A DNA stretch of 64,000 bases, from positions 40,053,883 to 40,117,882 of the forward strand of contig OX439128.1 of the NCBI GenBank assembly GCA_949318235.1, read 5' to 3'. The translations under genes and the position numbers were made by a program. Source of the stretch: Ecdyonurus torrentis (Eukaryota > Arthropoda > Insecta > Ephemeroptera > Heptageniidae). Below, one piece after another: positions 25,156 through 38,459 of this stretch. Numbering within the stretch: position 1 is the stretch's first letter; every line of letters begins with the position of its first letter. Under the pieces are notes generated by a model that had not been told where the DNA came from, ran no database searches, and saw only the letters and a program-made list of their open reading frames with translations.

Positions 25156-25763
25156 TTTTTAGTGTGCAGTTAGACAAAAATTGTGCAGTCAGAAATTTAG
25201 ATTTGTGCAATCAGCATAATATCTACATATAAATTTTGAGTTGAAAAAAAAACAAAAAATTCAAAGCACAAATTGTAAAAAAAAAATTGCCCGCTACGCT
25301 CGCGAGTTTTATTGTAATTTTAATTGCCACATTCTCAACTATATATTTATTATTTGTTATAAAAATGTATGCCATCGCGCTTAGTATGAAGTGGAGTATG
25401 ATTGTTTTTAAATATTTTTATGAATGTTTCTTTTAAGTTTTAACATTAAATTCATTTGATAGCATTGATTACTTTTGTTAAATCAAAAAAATTCATATAA
25501 AATAAAAGTTACATAAATTTTTATTTCCTTTTCTAAGTTTCCAATATTCACACAAAAAAGTTACTAAAGTTATGGCAGTTACACTCTTAATTCTGTATAA
25601 TATGTGGCTTACCATATTTATTATAATTAGTATTTTAATCCATGTTTTTTTTTTTAATATTAATATTATTGTAGTTTTTTTTTTTTTTTTTAAATTTCAA
25701 AACCAAGATTTATATAATATTAATATAATATACTGTTTGATTGAATTTGAAAGTGGAAGTTTG

Positions 25764-26736
<973 letters not shown>

Positions 26737-27297
26737 ACTGTCCAATTTTTTCAAATTGTACACACATCATATATTATATAATAATAAGTTATAATTTTTT
26801 ATAAATTCCACGTTTTAAACTGGCTGACGATTAAAGTATTTGCAATAATAAAAAAATACTAGCAGTGCTCCAAAAACTATGAACAATTAAATACAAACCA
26901 TCGCTCTTTTTTAATATTTTTGGAACAATATTTATTGCTGAGAAATACTCACTGCACTCAAATTTTTGCAACGCAATTATAAAAAAAAAAATTTAAAAAA
27001 TAAAATAAACTCCAAATAATATTAACTTTAACGTAAGATATCTAAAATAATTTAAAAAGCGCAATATGTACATAAAAAATGCGAACAAAAATCTACATTT
27101 ATATTAGGAATAATTATCGAGTTTGGCATAGAAAATCGAGCATAATTGAACACGTGACTGCAAAAAATTTCGCGCCTGCGGCGGGCTCCTGGGGGGCTGC
27201 GCCCCCCAGACCCCCCGTTTGCGTGTGGGTCATTTTCCTTTATGAGGCCCCTCTCGATGGATCCCCGCCGAGGCCTTTTCACCCCAGTCCGACCCTG

Positions 27298-27299
27298 CT

Positions 27300-27305
<6 letters not shown>
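27298..27305. repeat. Target duplication of hAT element, right
   Basis: The second copy of CTCTTTAT. Confidence 0.92.

Positions 27306-27331
<26 letters not shown>
27303..27331. repeat. (TA)n microsatellite, right arm
   Basis: Mirror of the left-arm TA array at 20918-20979, about half as long. Confidence 0.9.
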
Positions 27332-27334
<3 letters not shown>

Positions 27335-27390
27335 TATTCTACATGGTGAAATACATAAATTACGTTATTTATAATTATTATCTATAATTC

Positions 27391-27579
27391 GATCATGTTG
27401 CGAAAAAAAGGCCTATCTCGTATTTTTTCACTGGAAGCAAAAGGTCTATCTCGAGCGCCATCTTCATAACGTTCGGGAACGAGATAGGCCTTTTGCTTCC
27501 GCTGACAAAAAACGAGATAGGCCTTTTGCTTCCTCTGACAAAATACGAGATATGACTTTTTTTCGCAACAAGATCATGG
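27391..27579. mobile_element. Small MITE with repeated AGATAGG-type motif, right arm
   Basis: Mirror copy of 20670-20857. The 102-codon ORF across it is identical in translation to the left-arm one. Confidence 0.7.
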
Positions 27580-27724
27580 TAAATACTCGTAGAACAATTT
27601 TTGCTATAGGGCACAAATGTTGTTATTTTGTAATAAAATATAACAATACTGAACATTGAAACTAAAAAGTTATGTAATTTATTCACTATACAATATAGCA
27701 TAAATTATGCATAAATTGGCTTCA

Positions 27725-27884
27725 TTAAAGGCATAGACCACATTTAAACACCATGTGCTTTTTAATAAATAAACACGAAATGGGATCTTCAAAACTGTTA
27801 ACAATTTTTACCAGAATGTTAATGTAGCCCCAGAAGTGTTTTGTGATATAAATTGTTATGTTTTTCTCTGGTCTATTCCTTTGA
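27725..27884 (+). mobile_element. Deleted TTAA MITE inside right arm
   Basis: Mirror copy of 20364-20523, with the same internal deletion and the same altered outer end (TTGA instead of TTAA). This shows that the deletion and the mutation came before duplication of the arms or were copied between them. Confidence 0.85.
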
Positions 27885-29478
27885 GCTATATAGCACAATT
27901 ATTGCGTACTTGTTTTGTACTTACAAACCCCGTTTTTTTTTTGGTTTTTTTTTTTTTTTTAGTTATTAACGTTTTTATTTATTTTTCTCGTACATACAAA
28001 CCCAAAAACATGAATAATTTTGCTCTGACAATATTTTGTCAAATTTGCATGCATTTAAATGGGACAATATTTTAAAAACTCTGCCACGACTCTAAAAATA
28101 AAAATACTTAAAAACTGACTTGATATTCGTGTTTCTAGTGCCAAAATTAACTTATAATTATGTTTTGCACATAATTTTGAGACAAAAAAAATTTCACTCA
28201 AAAATCATCGAAAGGGTACCCCTTTGTTGACCCCCTAAAAAATCACAATTAGGCTTGTAATTATTTTTTTTTGAGCCTGAGAATTTTTTCGCATTTACCA
28301 TCGTGTAGAGCGCTTAAAATGCAACATTTTTGTTGCATGGTACGAAAAAATATGTAGTCTGGATTCCTGTCAAAGTTAAAAATTTGCATATTTTGGACCT
28401 TTTTTTGGACCCCATTTGCTACTGCAAATTATTGACAAATTTTATTGTTGTGCACATGACAAAGTGTAAAATACAGTCTAGATTAAATTGTTTGCTGGCA
28501 ACAAGTTTCTATCTATTTTTTCTTGGGAGCTGCTCCGCGTTTTCTGAGAAACTTTGAAATACGGGTCGATTTTTGTTGAAATTTTGCTGTATCGAGCCAC
28601 TTCAATGCAAAAGCAGCAAAAAACTACCTAATCTCGATTTAGACACAAGCTTGCGCCTACAAAATAGGTTTAATTTATATGTTATGCACGCCATAATGTT
28701 GGAAATTTTGTATTTTAAATAATTGTTTTCTTTCGATGAAATAAAATATTTGGAAATATTTTTTTACGTCAAGAAATCAAATGCTTTATATGACTTTATG
28801 CACTACGGACCCACTTGAGAGGCCGCTGGGGACCAAAATATTATACTTACGAACTTGTAAGTAATTTTATGTGAAAGAGCGCTGCATTTTACATATGGTT
28901 AGTAACTTTCACAGATTTCTATAAAAAATTGAGCATTTTCCCTATTTAACCCCATGTTAATGTGTGGGAGTCCCAGCTACGGAGACGTAATTTCAGCATT
29001 ACTGTGACTTCCGGAGCCACTTACTCACAAGATTATGATCCAAATTGCATGTTACGCATATCAGTCGATTTGAAATTTAATGTTTTGTCTAGCTTTGCCT
29101 ATAACTACGCATAAAAATTACTTTTTCAAATTTCCATAACAATAAAACTGATAAAAACTGTAGTGATAAGCCAATTTAGGGATCTTTTAGTGCCTCTAGA
29201 GCCAAAAGTTTTCATCTGAGCTCAATATAAATATGATTTTCGAAAAGAGCGTCAATTTTTACATCTACTTTGATATTTTAATCGACGAGATACGAAAAAA
29301 AAATTTTGGGTCCATTTAAAATACATGGTTTTAAATGCAAACTTAAATGGGCCGTAAAAGGCCCAAATATGGCGGTCAGCAGCTATAATTTTTTTTGGGT
29401 CCATTTTGACGTAAAATACACCATCCCTGCAAGTTTCATCGCCAAAGCGCGCGGACAAGTCCATACTATCCCTTGTTA

Positions 29479-31392
29479 GTGTAACGAGACAGGCAGGTAT
29501 AGATCTGATAATCTCGCGTGTTTCAATGTAAATTCAATGTAAATTCACACATGATGTTTCCCTAGCTTGTTTCTAATGCCGCATTATCATAAGTTGTAGA
29601 TGATAATCTATTTATATATATGTGAGAGCTTCATTCACTTTTCATATATTATTTACAATTTAATAATTCATAAATTATAAGTTTTTCTTTAATTAAGTAC
29701 TAATTTTTTTATTCTTGTTGTATTTATGTTTAAATTAAATGCTATTATGTAAGTATAGAACTTTTCTGCGATTTATATTTACAGAATTACTTTAATATTA
29801 AATGCTAAAAATGTTATATTTTCATCGAATACAGAAAATTAGTAAAATATGTATTTGTTTTTATGAATGCTTCTTTAACTTTTATTCAATGTTGTTATAT
29901 GTTTAACTTTCAAAATAAATACAAATATTATGTAAAGTAAACACGTATAGACATGTTGGGTATAGTACAGTTATAACAAAAATATACATCACCACTATAA
30001 AAAAATGGAGATCGTGGAAACCAAATTGAGAAAGTAAACATACCTGTAACAGAAAGAGAAAACAGTTAGTATAAATGAGTAAATATCAACGATTTATATC
30101 AAAATATAATGAAATGTCGTTGACAGATATCCAATCAAAAAGTTTAGATTTTTGTTTTTTTTTTTTTTTTTTATAATTATTATTTTTGGCACTTGAAATA
30201 TCCTTAGTCAAGAAACGATAAAAAAATATATATTACAGGCTGTAAAAACTTTAAAAAAAAAAATCTCTAGCAACAAAATACAATTAAAAGAACTAATTAA
30301 ATGTTTTACAGAAATTATCTGTTCAATTTACAAAATAAAATTGCAACTTTGTAATTAAAAGGTTGTGTATATATATAAATAATTTGAAATTTTAATTTAC
30401 ATAGAATATTAAACAACCACATACAAATATATTTCTTAATTTACATAACAAATTTAAATGTTTTATTTTGCTTGAGGCAATAATTTTTTGTTATATATAT
30501 TCATAAATTTTATTCATAACAATTGATGTTAAAATAAATTTGTTGTTGATCAATTATTTTGTTACTTTTTTTTTTTAATAAATTTTTTTAATGTTAGTTT
30601 TATTTGTAATTTTTTTTAGAAATTTACTATTTTTAAATTGAATTTAGTTACATAATTCTGTAATTAAAAAAGTAATCAACGATGATCTAATATTGAATTT
30701 TTCTTGTACTATATATAATCTTCATACATTGTATATAATTTTTTTTTGTTATTACAATTGTTTAAAACAGTGCTTCAGGTTAAAAATGAGGCATTCGAGA
30801 TAATTTTGCAATAATAGAAGTAAAGTGATAAATAATTGTCATTGATTTTTTTCTATTCATTTGTATTTTATTTCTTCGTATTTACTAATGTATTTAATTA
30901 CTTTAATTACACTCACAGTGGAATTGGAATATGATCACATCAATATACTTATAAACTAATGTTAAATATGACACAGGGAATACAAAGAAGTAGAAACTAA
31001 TATTTTATAATTAGTATTCACTAAAAATTATAGTGCATTATTGTCTCTTAATATTTATGCTTACAATAAACACATTAAATGGATAGAGAGTATACCTAAA
31101 TTTATCAAAAAAATCAAATACTAGAGATTAAGCATTGAACATGTTTACTCATAGGTACTGTCTACTAGTGAAATAGGTATCGAGTATAATATTTAATTTT
31201 TATGGAGAAGACACTTATCTTTTGTAATCATCTTACTTTGCATTGGAATTATCCTTTACGAGGTTGAATATTTATTGCAAATATACTAATAGGGCTTTGA
31301 CGCAATAACGTATAACTTAAATTATGTAATAGCTAAATATAAATTATTTGTTAGTAGAACTTGGTCTATGTATGTATATAGATACGTACCCA
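29479..31392. other. AT-rich non-coding DNA
   Basis: Right flank of the palindrome. T run at 30155-30172. No gene or paired terminal repeats seen. Confidence 0.5.
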
Positions 31393-31684
31393 TTTTTTTT
31401 TTTTTTTTTTTTTTTTTGAAACCCAACATTACAGTAATCCAACCAAGGCAAAGCCTTATCGGTCGGTTCAACATATATAATAGGTATTAAAATGTCTTAT
31501 TTTTTGATATTATTTATTTTACATAATGAATAAAGAAATAAAGAGAGAAAAAAAAATAAAAATATCACAAAAAAAAAGCAAATATCTATTATTTTTCCTG
31601 CTAATAGAAACACAACAAAACAAAACAAACAAGACTAAATTTAAGAAAGAATATTTGTAAATTTTCCAAAAAATGTTTTTTGAT

Positions 31685-31718
<34 letters not shown>

Positions 31719-31872
31719 CATATTATTTTTATTACTGAAATTCTTTAAATTAGATGGAATTTCATTCCATAATTTTGGCAACAAGTATTTTTTTGATCTT
31801 TCAGTGAATCTATTTATAATTTTAGCTACAAACAAGGGATTTGTTCCTGCAATTCTTGTATTATATATATAT
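31393..31872 (-). mobile_element. LINE 3' fragment (reverse transcriptase ORF end plus 3' UTR)
   Basis: On the minus strand the frame from 31901 to 31641 includes YNTRIAGTNPLFVAKI, then RFTERSKKYLLPKLWNEIPS, then NLKNFSNKNNMKKK. The pattern NTR..LFV.K...R..ERS..Y..PKLWN.(I/L)P...(R/K) is typical of the C-terminal tail of non-LTR retrotransposon ORF2 proteins (CR1/Jockey-like groups). The A-rich codons after FSNKNN have expanded into a 33-bp run (31686-31718). A 3' UTR follows, ending in GGTTGGATTACTGTAATGTT and a 25-bp poly-A tail (T run 31393-31417). The copy is strongly 5'-truncated and inactive. Confidence 0.8.
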
Positions 31873-31969
31873 GAATTGCAGGAACAAATCCCTTGTTTCA
31901 CTTGTTTGTACCTAAAATTATAAATAGATTCACTGAAAGATCAAAAAAATACTTGTTGCCAAAATTATG
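31768..31969. repeat. Inverted duplication at the LINE 5' end
   Basis: 31768-31855 and 31873-31969 are nearly identical in opposite orientation, separated by a short TA-rich loop. The right arm has about 12 extra bases (TTTCACTTGTTTG). This looks like 5' inversion with duplication during LINE insertion, or a later snap-back copy. Confidence 0.85.
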
Positions 31970-32064
31970 AACTACTATCATAAATAAACATACATCGAAT
32001 ACATTTGTATGTATCACATACATATTTCCTGTATTGATTTGAGGCCAAGTAACACAGAAATATG

Positions 32065-32188
32065 TACAGCTCTGGCCAAAAGTTAAAGAACGGGGCAGCG
32101 GTGGCCGCAGCGTTTTCCCATAAAGATAGCATAGGGTGGTTACGGGTTCCCTATACAAATCGTTCTCAAACTTTTAGCCAGAGCTGTA
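32065..32188. mobile_element. Tc1/mariner-like MITE
   Basis: About 124 bp including TA at both ends. The terminal repeats are CAGCTCTGGCCAAAAGTT on the left and the complement of AACTTTTAGCCAGAGCTG on the right. The GGCCAAAAGT-type end and TA target site are typical of Tc1-like elements. The GC-rich interior (GGGGCAGCGGTGGCCGCAGCG) is non-coding. Confidence 0.82.
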
Positions 32189-33123
32189 CATGTGATACAT
32201 GAAAAATGAATTCAATGTTTGTATTTTTTCTAAAGTTTATTTTATACTTTAAATTCAGCAACATTATTTATTCATAAAAACATATTTTATGTTAAATTGA
32301 GTATGAACTTTAATACGTAGCATAATTGTTAAAGTTCTATGTAGCATAATTATTTATGTAAATCAAATTGAGCAACTTTAATATACTATGTGGTATAAAT
32401 TACGTAAATCTTTTGTTTCTGTGAAGAATATTATATATATATAATTATTCTTTCTATATATATATATATAAAGTATATAGCTTTGAAATATGGTTGAAAA
32501 ATATTGTATTGTCTTAAGGGTAATAAAATGTATAACAAACTTGCATTATAACAACAACATTGTACTGTTTTATTGAGATTTATATAGAAGTTATAAGATA
32601 CTTGATTAAAACAAAAAGTTAAGATAATAATAATAAAAATTATATATATTTTACAAGTGATAATAATAATAGTCTTTGATGTATTCGTATGATAAAGTTT
32701 TTGGGTTTGTTATGATGCTGATGAAAGATATAAAGAAATAGTTTGTTAAAGAAGTATAAGTTTGACGAGATACAAGCCTAAAGATCTAAAGCTAAAGACA
32801 AGTTAGTGTAAAGCTCAAACTATACACAAGAAAATGCCACCAACAACATCACCACATACATCGACGTTCCTTTAGTTTGTTATATTATATACGATGATAC
32901 ATACTGGTTGCCGCTAGGCTATATTTTAAGCGACAACACTTTTTATTTTTATGTATATGATTATATTTACAACATGGTTTATATTATAATATAAAAATTA
33001 TTCTAATATGAACCTTATTATATCAAAGTAATATTCGTATATAGTTGTGTGTATATATACTGTATTCTGCGAGAGAATGTACCCGCCGGAAAAGACAAAG
33101 GAACAAAGAGATTTCCAACTGTG

Positions 33124-33126
<3 letters not shown>
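32189..33126. other. AT-rich non-coding DNA
   Basis: No gene seen. 32750-32900 and 33040-33126 are less AT-biased and lie just left of a GA array. Confidence 0.45.

Positions 33127-33211
<85 letters not shown>
33127..33211. repeat. (GA)n microsatellite
   Basis: About 85 bp of pure GA. The flanks GAGTTGGCATC and GATGCCAAGAGTTGGC lie just right of it (33233-33252). Confidence 0.97.
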
Positions 33212-33214
<3 letters not shown>

Positions 33215-33410
33215 GTAAGAAGAGAGAAAAGTAGATGCCAAGAGTTGGCATCTTTGTGATACAATATTGTCCCTTTCTACTTGGTTGATCAGCTATATAT
33301 AAGAAGGAATGTTTCAGAAAATCTCAAACATATTCACTTTTTTTTTTCTTACACATCACAAGATGTAATACGTATAAGTAAAAACGTATAAATAAAAAGT
33401 AAGTATATAG

Positions 33411-33431
33411 TTTTTTTTTTTTTTTTTTTTT
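33411..33431. repeat. Poly-T run
   Basis: A T homopolymer of about 21 bp. Confidence 0.9.
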
Positions 33432-33614
33432 ATAATAATATTAAATTTTTGACGTCAAGAAGATTCATACAAAAATTTTACTTTTGTTACTAACTTTCTG
33501 TAATATATGAAAAACATTTTCAGCTTATACACATACACACATGAAATTTTAATTCTATTGAACAATAGTTTGTAGCTTGTATAATATTCTCCTTCCTAAT
33601 AATGAGATTTTATA

Positions 33615-33622
33615 TTAATAAT
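33615..33622. repeat. Target duplication of GC-rich hAT MITE, left
   Basis: TTAATAAT, repeated exactly at 34138-34145. Confidence 0.85.
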
Positions 33623-34137
33623 CAGACATGGCCAGCGCTCTTTAAAAATGAGCACGCTCGCGCTCCGCGCTCGCGATCATGTAATTGATCGCGCTCGCGC
33701 TTCGCGCTCGCAAATTCTCATATGAGCGTGCTCACGCTCACGATCGTGAATTTTTTGAGTGCGCTCTTATGTCGCTCATGCAAGTCTTTAAAAAGTGGGT
33801 GTGTCTATATAGCTAGACCTATTTGTGGTGATTAGTAATTGTTAGAATTGTCTTATACTGCAATTGTAACTAGTAGAAGGTGCATTAGAGGTTTAACCTG
33901 CAATATTTTGATAGTTCATAAAATGAACCACTGAATTAACGTCATTTTTAGTTCCTCATTTTCTATTCTTCAAAGCAAAAAATGAGTGACGCTCAAGTCG
34001 CTCCGCTCACAGTATTTTGATCGCACTCGCGCTCACGCTCGCGACTTTAATTATTGAGCGACGCTCCCGCTCCGCTCTAAATTTTTGAGCGCGCTCACGC
34101 GAGCGTCGCTCAAACAAGACGCTCATGCCCATGTCTG
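33623..34137. mobile_element. GC-rich hAT-type MITE
   Basis: 515 bp with ends CAGACATGG and CCATGTCTG and a perfect 8-bp duplication, TTAATAAT. The subterminal regions on both sides are packed with GAGCGC/GCGCTC and CGCTCGCGCTC motifs, which make it the most CpG-dense segment nearby. The middle (33800-33960) is ordinary AT-rich DNA. There is no ORF. CAG...CTG ends plus an 8-bp duplication place it in hAT. Confidence 0.88.
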
Positions 34138-34145
34138 TTAATAAT

Positions 34146-35094
34146 GTAATGGAATTATTAAGGGAATGTAAATTTCAGATTTAATGTACACATTTTCTTT
34201 ATAGATGTTGTAAATAATTATAAAATATTAAATTAATATTTAAATATTTTCTAAAAGTTTTCATATCAAATCAAAAATAATAAATTAAAATATTATCATA
34301 AAATGTAATATCAAAATATTACTATATTAAAAAAAAAACTATATTATTTTTATCTTTTATAAAATATATAATATAGTACGATTTTTGTATGACTTGGGAA
34401 GGTACTTATCCACTAATCTTACTATAGAATTTTTAATTGCATAAAACTCATTATTTACTATCTTAACTATTGAAATTTTAAGAAAATGTGATATAATATA
34501 TTCTTGTCCCAGTACAACTTTCCACGTTCTTCTCTTACAAATTAGGGTGAGATATAAGATAGTGTTATTTTAAACCCTCTCAAACTAATAATGCTAATAA
34601 AGCAAAAAATATTAAAGTGCTGACCTAATTTATAAAAGGCGACTTTCTATTGGTTACAGTTCAATTTATCCTAAAATATGTTTTAGTAATAATCTATTGT
34701 ATAAAAACAAGTTACACTTCTTATTGTTTTATTGTAAAGAAAATTTATCACGATAACAATAACAAATCACCATGAATAAAGATACAAAAAAACTTCTTTA
34801 CTTTTTGATATTAAAGAAGTAGAAATTTTTGATAGCTAACGGGTATACTTTATTATATTTTGGAGTTTTGCCAGATCAGCTTAGATACTTATATAACATT
34901 AACATTTTTACTTGCTTTTAAAGGTATAGTTAAGGATCTTTTTAAAAATTTATATAATAATGATTATTATATTAAAAAAATACAGTATCTAAAAGTCTTG
35001 TTACAATAATTACTTATTATACACAATGTACTGTACCAGTGTCTGTAATTTTATATACTTTAATCGTATACCGATCCTTTTGCGTCAAGATGAA
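34146..35094. other. AT-rich non-coding DNA
   Basis: No gene or clear repeat seen. Confidence 0.5.
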
Positions 35095-35238
35095 GCTTCT
35101 ACACTTTACAAATTCATTTACAAAAGTGGTGGCTACCTGGAGCTTCTGCTATATATAACAGATGTGAATTCACCAGGTAGCCGCAAATTTGTAAATTGTA
35201 GATCGGTCATTCTTCGGAAATTTGTAAAGTGTAGAAGC
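35095..35238. mobile_element. Short palindromic MITE
   Basis: 144 bp with terminal repeats GCTTCTACACTTTACAAATT and its complement. A second inner pair is GGCTACCTGG / CCAGGTAGCC around a TATATATAAC loop. The right arm has a 25-bp insertion relative to the left. No clear target duplication. Confidence 0.78.
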
Positions 35239-35729
35239 AATACATAAATTGTATGCGATAACAACGTAATTTACGTTGTTTCCGCAGACAAATTTTTGAT
35301 TTCATTCTATTTTCGTTAATTACCATAAAGTGCATGCAAAATTATGTAATTTTTTTAACATGTTCACAATAATAAATTTAGTATTATTCTGCATTGTTTA
35401 AATCTATCTATAACATATCCAGTAAATATAACACGAGAGATATATTGAAAATTGTGTTAATTTTATCATTTTCTGTAATTTTACTATATAATGAGTCAAG
35501 ACGTATACATATTAAATATTCGAAAGTCTTAATTTGTTTTAAAACCACCTCTTAGTCCTTTTCTATACCTTTATGTTATGGTTTATGAATTAGTTTTGCG
35601 AATGATTAAATTTAATCAAAACTTTATATTTTAAGCTGAAAAGCTAATAAAGCAACTCTATATTTGAAAGTTATGCAATTTATGCAAAGATAATGAGTAT
35701 GAAAGGAGGGTGAAAATTTAACACAGATT
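35239..35729. other. AT-rich non-coding DNA
   Basis: No gene or clear repeat seen. Confidence 0.5.
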
Positions 35730-35757
35730 GAGAGAGAGAGAGAGAGAGAGAGAGAGG
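35730..35757. repeat. (GA)n microsatellite
   Basis: A short GA array, about 150 bp from the CT array at 35911. Confidence 0.95.
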
Positions 35758-35905
35758 TTTGTTTTACTGTCATTGTTAAGAGTAATTTTTTTAGTGTGGC
35801 TATAGATTAAGTTATAGTCGAGGGTGGAGGAGGAGGAGGTGAAGAGGCATTGAGAGAGTGTAAGCTGCTGATATCTGCCAGTTTCCATGTGACGGAGCTT
35901 TGTTT

Positions 35906-35960
<55 letters not shown>

Positions 35961-36075
35961 TCTCACTACCAGCTGACCAAGCTAACCAATAAACTCCGAC
36001 TCAGCAAAGATCATTCATCCAAAGCAAGCTCTTTAATAACATTATCTCTTCTTCTTCTTGTGATTTATGTAACAT
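35758..36075 (+). promoter_or_regulatory. Higher-complexity island around CT array
   Basis: The sequence between the GA and CT arrays and after the latter is unusually mixed in composition (GGTGGAGGAGGAGGAGG, CCAGCTGACCAAGC, ACTCCGACTCAGC). An 82-codon ORF crosses the CT array and is not credible in its Ser-Leu part. Could be an untranslated exon or a regulatory segment. Confidence 0.25.
35911..35954. repeat. (CT)n microsatellite
   Basis: A CT array of about 44 bp. Confidence 0.97.
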
Positions 36076-36894
36076 TAATATGTAAAAAGAAAAAATAAGG
36101 GCAAAAATTATTATTATCTGATATATATATTATATAATATGATAAAGCACAGGCACTGAAGGAGAGAAATTACACACTCGCGTGTGAATGATAACACAGA
36201 TATACTGTATATATATATAAAAAAATAGTATTTTATTACAAACTAAATCTAGAAATTATTTGGTGTTAAGAGCAATGATAATTTTTGTATAAAATATACT
36301 TGGTCAAAATTTTATACTATTTTTTTTAAATTTGGCATAGTTTACATCGCAAATATTAATAACATGTTTTTTAAAATTATTGTATCTTTATGCTGTTGGC
36401 ATGTATAAATATTTATTTGTTATTGATTTTTGTAAATATTTCATGATAAAAAATATTTTATGTAACACAAAGTTATTGTTAAAGAGAAAGGCATTATATT
36501 TAATGTTTGAGCATTTAAATTCCATAATAATGATTGTAATTATTATTGATGTATATAAAATAATGAGAGTTTTTATTAGGGTAAAATTAGTCGAAAGGTC
36601 TTTCAATTATTTATCAATACTTTTTTTTTTAACATTTCTTAATGTAGTAAATATATTTTAGATGGTATGAAATTATTTCATATTAAATGTATTCACATTT
36701 AAAGCTATAAAATGTTTAAAAATGTAATGTATTCTATTTATAAATATATACAAAAAATTAGAAAGTTAATAAGTTTCATACACTGATAAATATTTCTATA
36801 GTGACAGAGCAATAAAATAAATTAAACTTTTGCTATTTACCATGTCTGTATATAGCCAGTTTTTCATTATTCCTCACTTTGCGTCAAACGTGTA

Positions 36895-36897
<3 letters not shown>
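36076..36897. other. AT-rich non-coding DNA
   Basis: Overlapping chance ORFs at 36380-36661 on both strands are Ile/Leu/Lys-rich without motifs. Confidence 0.5.

Positions 36898-36974
<77 letters not shown>
36898..36974. repeat. (GA)n microsatellite
   Basis: A GA array of about 77 bp. Confidence 0.97.
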
Positions 36975-36975
<1 letters not shown>

Positions 36976-38150
36976 ACGTTTTCCAACATATAACTAATAA
37001 CAGTGCAAAATAAAAATATATTTTGCACTTTTCCTCTCTTACTCTCCATTTATTGAAGTGAATAATTTAAAGCATTCACTATATTGAATGTGAAATTCAA
37101 AAGTATATTTATATATACCTTTAGATTTTTTTTAACAATAGCATTGTACAAAATAAAAAAGGGACTATTATAAATTTTTATTGTAAACTGTTATATAATA
37201 TATATTTTAAAATGTATTTCAATTTAATACTTTTATAATGTTCGCACATTTACCACCTTTTTTTTTATTATTGCAATTTTTTGTATTGTTAATGTATTCA
37301 AGTTAATGTAATTGTTATTTTATTGTGTAATATATAACAATAGAAATTGACGAATAAAAATAGTGATTGTTATTTTGAACAATACAATATAATGAATAAA
37401 ATGTATTCTTTTATTATTATATTTTAAAGCTTTTTTTATATTATATAATATAAATTAATACCTTTAATATGCCCCTAAATAGTTAGTGGTAAATAAATGA
37501 TAATTCAATGGGGAAAAATTAGTATATTACTATCACCATTCTATTGTCATTCAAAATGCTAATCTGATTCTCAAAATATTATTTTTAATTGCAATCAAAT
37601 AAAAAATTATCATATTATGTTTTTCAGTATTTTATTATTTTGTTTTTTATTATTATTATTAATTCTTAACTTCTTGTAACTTTTTCCTTTCTGTAGGTTA
37701 AGTAAGACGCAAATATTAATAATATTATTTACATTTTAATTATTATTTACAATTCTATATCTATATATATTATTTTACACGATACTTTTGTAGATATTTT
37801 AGTAAAATAAAATAGATAATAAAGAGATAAAGTAACATTACTTGCTGTTATCTGATCTATCATTACTAGCTCTTGATGCTTTTGTTTTATTATTATTATT
37901 TCACTGCCTGCAAAGTCAAGATGCAAAAATTTTAAAGCGTTAGCCTTCATTAATAAATATGAGCTTCATAATTGTAAACAGTATTTTCCAAAAATATTTT
38001 ATGATTCCCATAATCCACTAAATCCACTAATCGATGTAAAAAAGTTATATAAAATCATGCACACAAAAAAAGAAGTTAGACATTTTTGGTAATTTAAAGA
38101 ATCATAAAAGCTTAAAAGTGTCTGCTTTAATTTTGAAATTGCGAGAGAAA
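36975..38150. other. AT-rich non-coding DNA
   Basis: No gene or paired terminal repeats seen. Confidence 0.5.
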
Positions 38151-38189
38151 GTGTCGACTTATCTTATAGACGTCATCTCCAAGTCATGC

Positions 38190-38192
<3 letters not shown>

Positions 38193-38279
<87 letters not shown>
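38193..38279. repeat. (GA)n microsatellite
   Basis: An 87-bp GA array inside a higher-complexity island (38140-38440). Confidence 0.97.
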
Positions 38280-38281
<2 letters not shown>

Positions 38282-38368
38282 TAGAACGTAAGATGCTAGG
38301 AGTGTCTTAAACTCTACAGCAGAGTGGTGAAGCTTGGAATCTCCACACAAAATTACTGTTCACCACAA

Positions 38369-38410
38369 ATGGATCCCACCAAAACTAAAACCAGAAAGCC
38401 AGCCCAAACA
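38369..38410 (+). CDS. Possible first coding exon (very tentative)
   Basis: After the GA array and about 90 bp of mixed-composition DNA, an ATG opens MDPTKTKTRKPAQTLRLG, with a GGGTAATG splice-donor-like site following TTGG. Without splicing the frame closes after 30 codons. The basic, Thr/Lys-rich peptide has no motif I recognise. The evidence is the leader-like context only, and chance is quite possible. Confidence 0.12.
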
Positions 38411-38459
38411 CTACGGTTGGGTAATGTGGTATTTAAGATGTTAGTTAGACTTTCAAAAT

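Noticed and set aside
31898..32158. 86-codon minus-strand ORF as a gene
   Set aside because: It runs across a Tc1-like MITE and the inverted LINE copy, so it is a chance frame through mobile elements.
33049..33234. Plus-strand ORF MYIYCILRENVPAGKDKGTKRF followed by Glu-Arg repeats as a gene
   Set aside because: The unique part is about 26 codons and the rest is a GA array. There is no splice or homology evidence.
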